A stretch of 64,000 nt of DNA. It comes from Erodium maritimum. Its lineage: Eukaryota > Streptophyta > Magnoliopsida > Geraniales > Geraniaceae. The stretch spans positions 74,818,523 to 74,882,522 of the forward strand of contig OY997589.1 in the NCBI GenBank assembly GCA_963921825.1, in the 5' to 3' direction. The position numbers and the translations under genes were made by a program. Within the stretch, counting starts at the first letter, position 1. Each line of letters starts with the position of its first letter. Below the pieces are notes generated by a model. It had not been told where the DNA came from and ran no database searches. It worked only from the letters and a program-made list of their open reading frames with translations. Shown here piece after piece: positions 1 to 10,228 of this stretch.

Positions 1-857
1 CTTCTATGGCGTAACCTTATGGTTATTCTTAGTCCTCGCGGGACGTTTGGCGTTCGTTCTTCTCTTGCTGGCAAAGGTACACCTTGGTACCCGGTTCTCG
101 TTTTCCGTATTCTTCTCTGCTGGGAAAGTTGTCTGAACTACTCTCGATGTTATTCGCCTGTTCCGCGTGAACTGGCGGAAAACCGTTTAGTCCCTCCGGG
201 ACGAACGTAGGGAGCACATTCTAATCCTATCTCTTAAGTACGACACACACTTGTGCAGCTTTTTGCTCGTTAAACGGGATTTTGAAACAAAATCGCCTTG
301 AAGGTTCGAATCTTATGACCTAAACCTTCTAGCGGAGGTAGAAGAAACTGGAGATTACTACTCCTGTAGGTTATGGGCCCACCACGCTTCCGCTGCGCTA
401 CTCTGATCTTATCATTGCTTGGTCATCTCTGGTGACCGGTCGGACCGTTTACTGGTCAAGGCTGCAGCCTTTCACTGCTCGGGCATTCGCGGTCGATAGC
501 GTTCGACGAACGTCTGATGTTTCACCAGTCGGTTCTTAAAACTCGATTCTCACCATCGAAGAAGGAAAAGAGCTTCTCGTACTACTAGGTCTGTTACTCG
601 TCTTTCAAACCCAAACTGGCGTTTGTTGGTACTATCGCACCTCTGGTCGGTGTGTTTAAGATACGGGTGGCTTACCAGTTTGAAACTCGATCCAACAGAA
701 AATAATCACGAAAACAATACGACCAAGTGTAAAGCTCAAGTGTTAGTAAACACAATCCACAATGTACATCGTAAACGGGAACTCTAAGCGATCTCGGGAT
801 CGGTATCAAGTCCCTCAGCTCGGGGCCCGGCAATCGCGTATGCTCGGCCCTGCTGAA

Positions 858-1933
858 TCAGGAGTCCTCTTCTCGGTGGTGGTGGAAGAATCTGCTGCTG
901 CGATAGCATGTCCTCTTATCAGCCCTCGTAGGCCGACCTACCGGACGGTTTGTGGATCCAATGCTCCATGGGCAGTCCCGGCCCAGATGTCCACACTGTT
1001 TGCACGAAGGACAAAACTGTGCCACCGGGGCAGATCCAACCGACGCTACTGCCCCAACCCGTCGTGTCCCATTGGACTGGGTCCGTGGTTGAAATAATCC
1101 TGAGGTCATATGCCTCTTATTATTGCGACTCCTTGAAGACCTTAGGAAGTCACTCGGCCTCGGCCTGGTCCTTCGCGCTCTAGCGGTCTCCCGAAGATGC
1201 TTCTTAATCCTCATCCTGAAGGTAATAACTCGATCCTTGACAAACGGGGTGAGTCCTATCTCGAACGCCTGTGGCGGCTCTCCTCGGTTTGCACCCTCTC
1301 GGCGCGAAGCGGTACAGGAACGTGAACCTCGCCTCATACTTAGAGACGGTTATCCCTCTCTACTGCATATCCAACAACTACTGGTGTTGGTCCTCTCGAA
1401 CGGATCGAGGGAAAGATACTGTTCCAGGGACAATCTAATGAACAGCTAAAAGTCACCTCCAACCCTGATCTGCACATGCTGCCACCAGTATCATGCTTCT
1501 CTCTCAAGCTGAACGGTCGCGAAAAACATTCTCAGATGACCAACCGAATACTCTCGAATTAACAAGGTTGCGGGTAATGCACTCCAACCTCACTACAGCT
1601 GCCTCGGGGTCTGAACTCCCGGGATTGATTGGCGTACTCAAACTACAACAATTTTTGAGAGCCGGGCCGTGTTGCTGTGCATCTGTCCTGGCCTTCCGAT
1701 AGTAACGGCGTCGGCCGTAGGCACAGACTCTGGTGCCGGTACTGCAGTCTCATGCTGAGCGCTGCAGGTATTGCGCGAACCACCTTATCCATAGGGGTCG
1801 CCTGTGGAGGCCGCACCCTGGCGCTCGCTATCTCTGCCAGACTAACGGCTGGTGTCTGGCTCTGCCCCATAGCGGGGCGATTCCTGGTCCCGCCCGGACG
1901 GTAAACACGGGACATCTCGTGCGCTCGTTGCAT
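858..1933 (-). pseudogene. gag remnant with CCHC zinc knuckle (copy B)
   Basis: The capsid/nucleocapsid polyprotein would package element RNA. Visible are an N-terminal start similar to copy D (a PGGTRNRPAMG-like stretch just below 1933) and, lower down, a basic linker followed by the knuckle CKQCGHLGRDCP near 980-1020. The capsid core between them is broken by stops and frame changes. It reads towards lower coordinates, away from the LTR at 2116-5037, as expected for a gag next to its 5' LTR. Confidence 0.6.
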
Positions 1934-2099
1934 TTAAAACGTAAGTACTCATAACTCAATTTAACTCAAGTGGTTCGATTTATCATAAAAGGGAGGTTCT
2001 CATGCGTCTTCAAGGGATCCCACTTGGATCGCTAGTACGAAGTCTCGTTTAGAACAACCGGTTCGATCAAAACACAAGGACGTTCACACGCGTCCCACA

Positions 2100-2115
2100 T
2101 GCTCTGATACCAAAT
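2100..2115 (-). other. Primer-binding site, initiator tRNA-Met type (copy B)
   Basis: On the minus strand the LTR end GGGGCGTGACA is followed after two bases by TTGGTATCAGAGC, the standard plant initiator-Met primer site. It shows that the LTR at 2116-5037 acts as the 5' LTR of copy B. Confidence 0.85.
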
Positions 2116-5037
2116 TGTCACGCCCCAAATCCGGTTTTGACCGGACTCGAGACGTGATCAGAATTAAAAGTAGAAAAAGCAATAAATAACTAACAAAAAC
2201 CTTTATAATATCAAGATAAACTCTCTCAAATCACCATCGGTAAATAGTTCCAAAACTTCCAATGAGTCACAGCTCAACATAAAGAGTCAAATAAATAATG
2301 TTTAGTACACACGACCAACATAACTCTAAGATAAACCACAAGATGTCCAAAAGCTCCCGAGCCTCGAACCCATTAGACATCAGCTACGCCTGTAAAACAG
2401 TAAGAAACCAAAGAGGGTGAGCTTACGCTCAGTAGGAAAAATCTTAACAACTCAACCCTTAGATCAAAATTGTACTGCTTAACCAGATAACTCAAATAAC
2501 AATATAATACGATTAACAATGAAATATTAAATAAACATGATAGAACAAGATAAGCACCGTACTCTTAAAGATAACAGTAACTTGAAAGGTTCCAAAGAAA
2601 TATTATAACGTATCATAACGATTAAAATGGGAGTAAATTGATGTTACGCCAACCACTTGCTTTCTCAAGCCTTCGATCCATGGATAGATTCTGGGATCAC
2701 ATCGGTTCCCATAATTCCGATCCACCAGAGTACCCATATCATATCAGATTTTCCCTCGATCCAGAGGAGGCACATGCGTCGGGGCACCAGAAACAATCCC
2801 AAATGGGCGCTTATCGTCGGAATTCTCGGAAATGCCTCCAAAGGACCATATGTCATAGGGAACCAAGGTAGTGCTCCCGTAGGATGCATACACTTGGGTG
2901 AAACCACAGTAACCATCTCTCTCGAAGCAATCCATCCAACTGCCCCGTAGGGTCCAATAACCAATGCCCTCAGGCTCCAATAATCAATCCTCATAATATC
3001 CAGTAACCAATGCCCTTAGGCTCCAACAATCAATCCTCATAATATCTAGTAACCAATGCCCTCAGGCTCCAATACTCAACCAATATCTCACAATATCATC
3101 CATCAATGAACACTTCTCAAATCACACTTTCATCACAGCAAGGACATCCAATAACACTCCACACTTACCGTATACTTACCTGTCACGAACCATCGGTACA
3201 TCGATCACCTGATTGTACCCCTTGGCACAACCAGTCATACTCAATCATCCGTTCAATCAACAATTACTTTAACACGCAATCACTCAACCAATCAATTACA
3301 CATTCTATCAATCAACATATAATTAAACTAGTTTCGTTAGACTCTTGATTATCCTAATAACTAGCAACCAAGCATGTGAACCTAGCACAACAACTAATCT
3401 GAGGGCTCATCACGGCCTCTCTACCAGTAAAACAATTCCCAAGTATTGAAAGCGAGTTACACTAGTTATTCTCATCCTAAGCATGCATTCTAGACACATC
3501 CATTTATTAGTAATTGAAAGACTATTATTCTAGTTATTCGCATCCTATAGGCAATTCTAGGACCTTTCCGATTTTATTATCCTAATATGCATACTAAGCG
3601 TTTAAATAAGAAGTTAAGACTTTCCCTACCTCTTGGTAATCCTCTAAAACTCTGTTGTCAAACTTGGTAGTCACAACTCCGTTTTTCACACAGGTTCCGG
3701 CGTGATCTTCGTTCTTCTAGCTCGAGTCCAAGTTCTTCCTTCCTTCCTCGCTCGGTACCACGGTCTTAGACCACAATAAGACCAAAGTTAATAACTCAAC
3801 GATGCTCTTCTCTCCAAAATACAGAACAAACTCAAGCAATGGAAATAAGGTTTGAAGAAATGATTTAGGAATCGAAATGGACTAAAAGGAAGGTTTTTAG
3901 GTTCTGGGATTCTGATCCGGAATGCCATCCGGACCGTGTGGCTAGCCGTGCCGGAACCTGACACGGACCATATCACAGTCTGGCCCGGGAGCCAGCACGG
4001 ACCGCATCACAGACCGGCCCGGAGTGCAACACAGACCGTGTGAGGTACCGTGCCGGACTCCCGTCCGTTCCGTGCCGCATGCCTTGCCCGTACCAGGCCC
4101 GTTCCGTGCGGCCTGCCGTGCCGGCACCTGGTCTGGTCCGGGTCACATTCCGTGCCAAACCTGACCAGTTCCTTCCACTTTCTTCCCCAACTCGAGTTTC
4201 ACGAAAATCACAGCAAAAACACCATTTCCAAGTTCTCTTAACTCCAAAATGGTCATCCAAAGTTACCCAACATCAACACCCTCAATGGGTTCATCAAACT
4301 TCAACCAAAACACAATCCAAACATCCTACTTCACTACTTCTTCTCCAAGTAACAACCACAAAACTAGTTCTTCAACTTTAAGCCAAAAACCCACAAAACT
4401 CATAGATTGAAAGTGGATGGAATGAGAAGTTTAGAGCATCCATACCTTGAGGATGTGTAGGAGATGAAGCTAGCAAGCTTGGGAAGGAGAAATGGTGGAA
4501 AGATGAGCCAAAAACCTCCTATTTGCTCTCTTTCTTCTTGCTCAAGCCAAAAGCTCCTCTCTTCTCTCCCTTTAGAATTTCTCTGTAGCAAAATGAGGGG
4601 AAATGCTGAATTTGTGTCCAACAAATGCCTTTAATGACCTACAAGCTAAATGACCCAAAAGCCCCTTGCTAGTTTTATCCCTTTAGAGCCTTTAGGGAGG
4701 GTCAAGAGCTCATTTCAACTCCTTTTCTTCTCATCCAAGCCTCCAATGCCATGTGGCATTATGGGAGCCACTTTATTTTAATAGATTTCCAGCAATACAA
4801 TTTTAGTCGTGAAAGTCGATATAAAGTCCAAGTTTGACCAGAAATTGACCGTTACAAAATTACAGTCAAACTGAAGGCAATGACCCAACTAAGCTAACCG
4901 TGATGACGGTTAAGCTTTTCGGGACCCAGAAATGTCCCGAATGACTTCCTGAGTCTTTGGTTGACTTTTCCGGCCAAAAGTCAAACTTGGTTAGAATTCG
5001 CCGGCTCTACCGGGATCGACCGGGGGAGGTTCTTACA
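2116..5037 (-). repeat. Chromovirus LTR shared by copies A and B
   Basis: On the minus strand the LTR starts TGTAAGAACC and ends GGGGCGTGACA (TG...CA), 2922 bp. A polypurine tract abuts its start (5038 upward) and a primer-binding site abuts its end (2115 downward). It is therefore the 3' LTR of copy A and the 5' LTR of copy B at once. Inside are a GC-rich segment (about 3920-4150) with repeated CCGGCACGG-like units and a 46-bp tandem unit repeated about three times near 2955-3085. It matches the LTRs at 19836-22842 and 30533-32358 over its whole course with many substitutions. No coding function is supported. Confidence 0.88.
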
Positions 5038-5052
5038 ATCTACCCCCCTTAA
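5038..5052 (-). other. Polypurine tract of copy A
   Basis: The minus strand reads AAGGGGGGTAGAT immediately before the LTR start TGTAAG. This is the plus-strand priming site for reverse transcription, and copy D has almost the same tract at 30521-30532. Confidence 0.8.
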
Positions 5053-5087
5053 AAGAATTTCGTCCCCGAAATTGAAAGGAAAGTACC

Positions 5088-6383
5088 TCAATGATCAAAC
5101 AGGTGGGGGTACTTCTCTCGGGTCTCATCCTCGCGCTCCCACGTTGACCCAGCCCCTTGGCTTCCCCACTGTACCAGTACTAGTGGAATCGTCTTGCTCC
5201 ATAGAACCTTCTCCTTCGTACCCAAGATCTTGACAGGCTCCTCCTCAATTGAGACATCATCAGCTACCTCGATGTCTGTCCACTCAATAATGTGAGAAGG
5301 ATCCGCCATGTACTTCCGCAATTGGGACACATGGAAAACGTTATGCACGTTCCCAAGCTGCGGTGGCAATGCTAACCGATAAGCTACGGATCCAGCTCGA
5401 TCCAAGATTTCAAATGGTCCAATGAAACGCGGTGACAGCTTTCCTCCGCCGCGGTTAAACCGTAATAGGCCCTTCTTCGGGCTCACCCTCGGAAATACAT
5501 GATCTCCCACCGAGAACTCAAGCGGTCTGCGACGTCTGTCTGCATAACTCTTCTGACGACTCTGTTCGGTCTTCAACCGCTCTCTAATCAATGCGACCTT
5601 CTCGGTCGTCTCCCTGACCATATCTGGACCAAGTAAGCTTCGTTCCCCTACCTCTGCCCAACATACTGGCGACCTGCACGGTCTGCCGTACAAAGCCTCA
5701 AATGGTGTCATCCCAATGCTAGACTGATAACTGTTGTTGTAGTCGAACTCTGCTAGAGGTAGGTGATCCTCCCATGATCCCTGGAAGTCTAGCACAGAAG
5801 CTCGAAGCATGTCCTCCAAAATCTGTATGGTGCGCTCCGACTGTCCATCTGTCTCAGGATGGTAAGCTGTACTCAGCAGCACCTCTGTCCCCAATGCCTT
5901 CTGAAGGCTCTTCCAGAATCTAGATGTGAAACGAGGATCCCTGTCAGATACCACTGATACCGGTACCCCATGAAGACGAATAATCTCCCTGACGTATAAC
6001 CGACGCAACATGTCCACAGTGTCAGTCATCCGCATAGCTAGAAAGTGTGCCGACTTGGTCAGTAGATCAACCACAACCCAGATAGCATCATGTCCCTTAG
6101 ACGACCTCGGTAATCCACATACAAAATCCATAGTAACGTGTTCCCACTTCCACTCGGAGACCGGTAAAGGTTGTAGCAAGCCAGCTGGCCGCTGGTGCTC
6201 CGCCTTCACCTGCTTACAGGTGAGGCACTTCGAGACAAAATCTGCGATTGCCCTGCGCATCCCGCTCCACCAGAACTTTCGTCGGACGTCTCTATACATC
6301 TTGGTGCCACCGGGGTGCACAGCAAGCTGGGAGTGATGACACTCTCTCAACACGGTGTCCCTACAACCTCGGGGTACAAACAA
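5088..6383 (-). pseudogene. Integrase with chromodomain-like tail (copy A)
   Basis: This 431-codon open stretch is the best preserved piece of copy A. It has the HHCC zinc-binding region (HHSQLAVHPG, later CLTC), then the catalytic core: the first Asp in VTMDFVCGLP, the second in VVSDRDPRFTSRFW and the Glu in YHPETDGQSERTIQ. The tail PVKILGTKEKVL...TIPLVLVQW...STWEREDETREKYP resembles the chromodomain-like module that targets chromoviruses to heterochromatin. It would insert element cDNA in the nucleus. It is listed as a pseudogene because the upstream polyprotein is broken, although the three catalytic acidic residues are present here. Confidence 0.88.
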
Positions 6384-6404
6384 CCGTCCTCTATAACGGA
6401 GACT

Positions 6405-7730
6405 CTAATATGTACTCAACTCCAAACCATCGATCTCGTCACCGTCCACCAGTCTCTCACGAATCCCTGTCGCCTCGGCATCCTCGGCTTGTGCCTCTAG
6501 CACCCGAATAATCAACGTGGGCTGAGCCACTAATGCACATAAAGCCATCCCATCTGTGATCTCCTCAAGCTCCAGTCTGAAAGAGCTTAACTCCTCCAGC
6601 ATGTTCCACTCCTGGACTGCCATGCTGGCCACACAATGAGTCGACTTCCTGCTCAGAGCATCTGCAACGACATTCGGCTTGCCCGGATGATAGAGCAGCT
6701 CGAAGTCGTACTCCTCCAGTAACTCCATCCATCGCCTCTAGCGCATGTTCAGGTCGCGCTGAGAGAAAATATACTTGAGTCTCTTGTGGTCCGAGAATAC
6801 TCTAAACTGCTCACCGTACAGTTAGTGCCTCCAACTCTTCAATGCAAAGACCACTGCTGCCAGTTCTAGATCATGGGTCGGGTAGTTGCGCTCATGTACC
6901 TTCAATTGTCTTGAGCCATAAGCAACTACCTTCCCGGACTGCATCAAAACACAACCGAGTCCCTCGCCTGAGGCGTCACAGTACACATCATAACCCACTC
7001 CCTACTCCGGAACAATCAACACTGGGGCGGTCGTCAAACGAGCCTTTAGCTCTGAGAAAGAGTGCTCACACTCACTAGTCCAAAGGAACTCCGCTCCCTT
7101 GCGAGTCAATGCTGTCATCGGTGCAGCCAAACGTGAGAAGTCCTGAACAAAGCGTCGATAATATCCTGCCAATCCCAGGAAACTACGGATCTCAAAAACA
7201 TTCTTGGGCCTCGCCCACTTCGAAACTGCATCGACCTTCGCTGGGTCGACTAAGATACCGTCCCGGGACACAACATGTCCGAGGAATTTCACCTATGCGA
7301 GCCAGAATTCACACTTATCCAAGTTCCCGTACAGCTGGTGAGTACGTAACAAGGTCAATACTATCCTCAAGTGCTCCTTGTGTGCCTCTTCACTAGGCGA
7401 GTAAATCAAGATGTCATCGACGAAGACTACGACAAACTGATCCAGGTACGGCCTCAATATGCCATTCATCAAATCCATGAAGGCTGCTGGCGCGTTCGTC
7501 AACCCGAACGGCGTCACTAGAAACTCAAAGTGTCTGTAACGTGTCCAGAACGCGGTCTTCTCCACATCCTCCTTTCGGACACTCAACTGATAGTAGCCCG
7601 ATCTTAGATCAATCTTGGAGAAGCAGGTTGCTCCTCTCAGTTGATCGAACAGGTCATCGATCCTCGACATCGGGTAGCGGTTCTTCACCGTAACCCGGTT
7701 CAACTTCCGATAATCGATGCACATCCTCAA
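6405..7730 (-). pseudogene. Reverse transcriptase and RNase H (copy A), with stops
   Basis: The RT begins with [19 protein letters not shown] and contains [23 protein letters not shown] and the catalytic [11 protein letters not shown]. RNase H follows, with the VFSDHK block near 6780 and the tail [10 protein letters not shown]. The frame is interrupted: TAG after FWLA at 7290-7292, and further stops near 7000, 6823 and 6738. The TAG at 7290-7292 falls at the same codon as a TAG in copy D (28274); copy C has GAG (Glu) there. RT copies RNA to DNA in the virus-like particle and RNase H removes the RNA. Confidence 0.87.
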
Positions 7731-7841
7731 GGCACCACCTTCTTCTTTAAGAAGAGGGCGGGTGCTCCCCGCGGTGAAACACTAGGGCGGATGAAACCCT
7801 TCTCCTGCAACTCTTCGAGTTGTCACTTCAACTCGACTAAC

Positions 7842-8400
7842 TCAGTTGGCGCATACCGATAAGGCGTCATCGAGATTGGCGCGGTGCCTGAGATCAAGTC
7901 GATCCGGAACTCTATCTCGCTCGTCGGCAGTAAACTTGATAGCTCCTCCGGGTTGCACGTCCGGAAACTCACATACTACTCTCGGTAGGTCTCTGCCACC
8001 CTGCACAACCTCAGCCTCCACTCCTGTAGTCAAAGCGGCTAGAAGGACTCCGCTATTGCTACCCAAAACACAAGTAATAACTCTGTCACCAGACCACACG
8101 GTCACCTGACGTAGAAAGCAATCGATCGTCGCTCGATACCTCGTAAGCCAGTCCATCCCTAAGATCACGTCGAAAGCAGTCATCTCCAGAATGAGTAAGT
8201 CACCAACGAAGGGGCAGTCTGCCACTCGAACCTCACAATCTCGACAGAAAGTATCCAGCACTACCTCCCCCGTAACCGGGGTCTCCAGACACAAGGGTCT
8301 ACTAAGGAACTCCACACTCAAACCCAAAGAACGAGCAAAACAGGTAGAAATAAACGAATGGGAAGCACCAGTTTCGAACAGAAAAGACGCCCACGAATTA
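7842..8400 (-). pseudogene. Aspartic protease region (copy A), catalytic Asp lost
   Basis: The retropepsin-like domain would cut the gag-pol polyprotein. Copy D has FDTGASHSF at the active site; here the codon reads GAA, giving LFETGASHSF at about 8350-8375. The Asp-to-Glu change would be expected to cripple cleavage. The rest ([34 protein letters not shown]) matches copy D. Beyond VCEFPDV near 7960 the frame shifts away from the expected linker into RT. Confidence 0.82.
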
Positions 8401-8559
8401 AAAAGTAAACATATACCTTAGTAGCCTCATGGCCGGCGTACTGTCCCTCAGCTCTACCATCTATGACTGCATAGACTCGGCCCTGCCGTGCCGGTGGTCC
8501 TCCTCTCGGTGGTGGTGGCAGTGCCACCTGCTGCTTAGGCCTAGCCTGGTGTCGCGAGG

Positions 8560-9417
8560 CTACCGCTCCCGCCGCCTGACGCGTAGCTCTCTGCTGTTGT
8601 GCCTGTCGTGGTTGGCCGGGAGGTGCCTGACGAGGCTGTGCCTGCTGGGGCCTCGGTAGAGGTACAGCTCCAACCCGATCGGGACAAGTGAAAGAATGTG
8701 CCCCTTCCGGCCGCATTGGTAACAAGTCCGATCATCAACACGTTGCCTCTCACCAAACCCCTGTGGACGATCCATATATCGCTCTGCGAGTCCTCTGCTC
8801 CTCGGGCAGTCTCGGGCCAAGCGTCCCTGGTGTCTGCATACAGGGAAGAACTGTGATAGTGGGGCAGGTCTTACTGACGCCACTGCTGCTCCTCTGCGTA
8901 TGCCACTCTGCTGAAACTGTGGCTGGAAATACCCAGAAGTCCTCTGCCGTCTCGCATCACGCCTCTCTGATGGCCTGAGAAAACCACTCGGCCTCGGCCT
9001 AACATCTCGCTCTATGGCGCTCTCTCAAAAATGCCTCTCCACTGCCAAGGCATGGTCTACCAGAGTAGAGTACACCTCTGTCCTCAAAGCAATAATCCGA
9101 TCTGCAATCGCAGGGAGGAGCCCACGCTCGAACCGTCTGCAACGACTGTACTCAGTCTGCACCATCTCGGGTGCGAAGCGAGGCAAGGATAAGAACCTCG
9201 CCGCATACTCGGATACTGTCATCCCCCTCTGTCGCAGCTCCAGGAACTGCTGGCGTCGATCATCTCGAACTGACCGCGGAAAGTACTGCTCCAGGAACAG
9301 TCGACTGAAAAGCTGAAAATCCTCACCAACTTTGGTCTGCACAGACTGCCACCAGTAAAAAGCCTCACCCTCAAGATGGAAGGTGGAGAAAGAGACTCTC
9401 AGTGGTAGAGAGGCCGT
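8560..9417 (-). pseudogene. gag, C-terminal two thirds (copy A)
   Basis: The capsid part FHLEGEAFYWWQSVQTKVGEDF, LFLEQYFPRSVRDDRRQQFLELRQRG, EVYSTLVDHALAVERHF runs from 9400 to 9025. A linker and two knuckle-like motifs follow near 8870-8690: CRHQGRLARDCP (degenerate, no first Cys pair) and CYQCGRKGH. The N-terminal part is missing because of the breakpoint at 9417. An apparent start upstream of 9417 belongs to unrelated LTR sequence of copy C and is not a gag start. Confidence 0.83.
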
Positions 9418-10228
9418 GATGAGCCCTTGGATTAGTTGTTGTGCTAGGTTCACATGCTTGGTTGCTAGTTATTAGGATAATCTCGAGTCGAATGAAACTA
9501 GATCGAACGCATGCTTGAATGTTTGAATGATTGAACTTGAATGCTTGAATGATTGGTTGATTGACTGGGTGGTGATTAATTGTTTGTTTGAACGGATGAT
9601 CGAGTATGACTGATTGTGCCAAAGGGGCACGATCAGGTGATCGATGGACCGATGGTTCGTGACAGGTAAGTGTACGGTAAGTGGAAGGAGTAAATGGTTG
9701 TCTTTGGTATGTTATGGTGAAGGTGTGGTTTGATGAACGTTGGTTGGTTGACTTGTTATAGTGTGTTTTCCCTTATTCGTGTTCTTGAGATATCGGATTG
9801 TTCGGTTTGGTACCTACACCGTTGAGGAGTCCGGTGTAGGATGAGATCATGATTATTGTGGATACGCTATGGTACCTACACCGTTGAGGAGTCCGGTGTA
9901 GGAAGAGAAATGATTCATGGTGATTGGGTATGGTACCCACACCGTTGAGGAGTCCGGTGTGGGAATGGTTTACGGGAATGATTGGAGCCGGAGGGCATTG
10001 ATTGTTGGACCCTACGGGGCATTGATTCTTGGAGCCTGAGGGCATTGGTTATTGGAGATGGACTTCTCGGGATAGTTGGTTGGATTACTCTGTAAGAAAT
10101 GGTTATTGTGGCTTCACCCAAGTGTATGCGTCCTACGGGAGTACTACCTTGGTTCCCTATGACTTATGGTCCCTTGGAGGCATTTCCGAGAATCCCGACG
10201 ATGAGTGTCCCTATGGGATGGTTTCCGA
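9418..10228 (+). repeat. Chromovirus LTR fragment (copy C), middle part
   Basis: From 9418 the sequence matches the interior of the plus-strand LTR at about 21453-22230. Both have GATGAGCCC, the CTTGAATG-rich stretch and GGTACCTACACC...CGGTGTAGG hairpin units. Three such units of about 60 bp stand in tandem at 9810-9962. Both LTR ends are missing. On the left it abuts the truncated gag of copy A in opposite orientation; on the right it runs straight into the protease region. Confidence 0.8.

Larger units (their letters stand above)
1..2115 (-). mobile_element. Degenerate chromovirus copy B, gag-protease part
   Basis: This is the heavily mutated internal region of a minus-strand Ty3/gypsy element, starting from a primer-binding site at its high-coordinate end. 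The stretch 760-1930 aligns by eye with the gag of copy A (8430-9450): both carry the ARARRTRPRPS-type linker and a zinc knuckle. From about 760 down to 1 the likeness to the copy A protease region is faint (for example near 480-700), so that part is inferred mainly from position. There is no long open frame. It is much more decayed than copies A or D, so probably an older insertion or one under stronger mutation. The element continues beyond the window edge. Confidence 0.6.
5038..9417 (-). mobile_element. Chromovirus copy A, internal region (gag to integrase)
   Basis: Reading from 9417 down to 5038 the order is gag (5' part missing), protease, reverse transcriptase, RNase H, integrase with chromodomain-like tail, then polypurine tract. 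This is the Ty3/gypsy order. The long LTR, Met primer site and C-terminal chromodomain-like segment suggest the Tekay/Del group of chromoviruses. It has no 5' LTR of its own: at 9417/9418 the gag stops abruptly against LTR sequence of the opposite orientation, so the 5' end was lost in a rearrangement. Confidence 0.88.

Noticed and set aside
1..760. Possible ribosomal RNA or organelle insertion
   Set aside because: No conserved rRNA or plastid/mitochondrial gene motif could be found; a decayed protease/RT region of copy B is the simpler reading.
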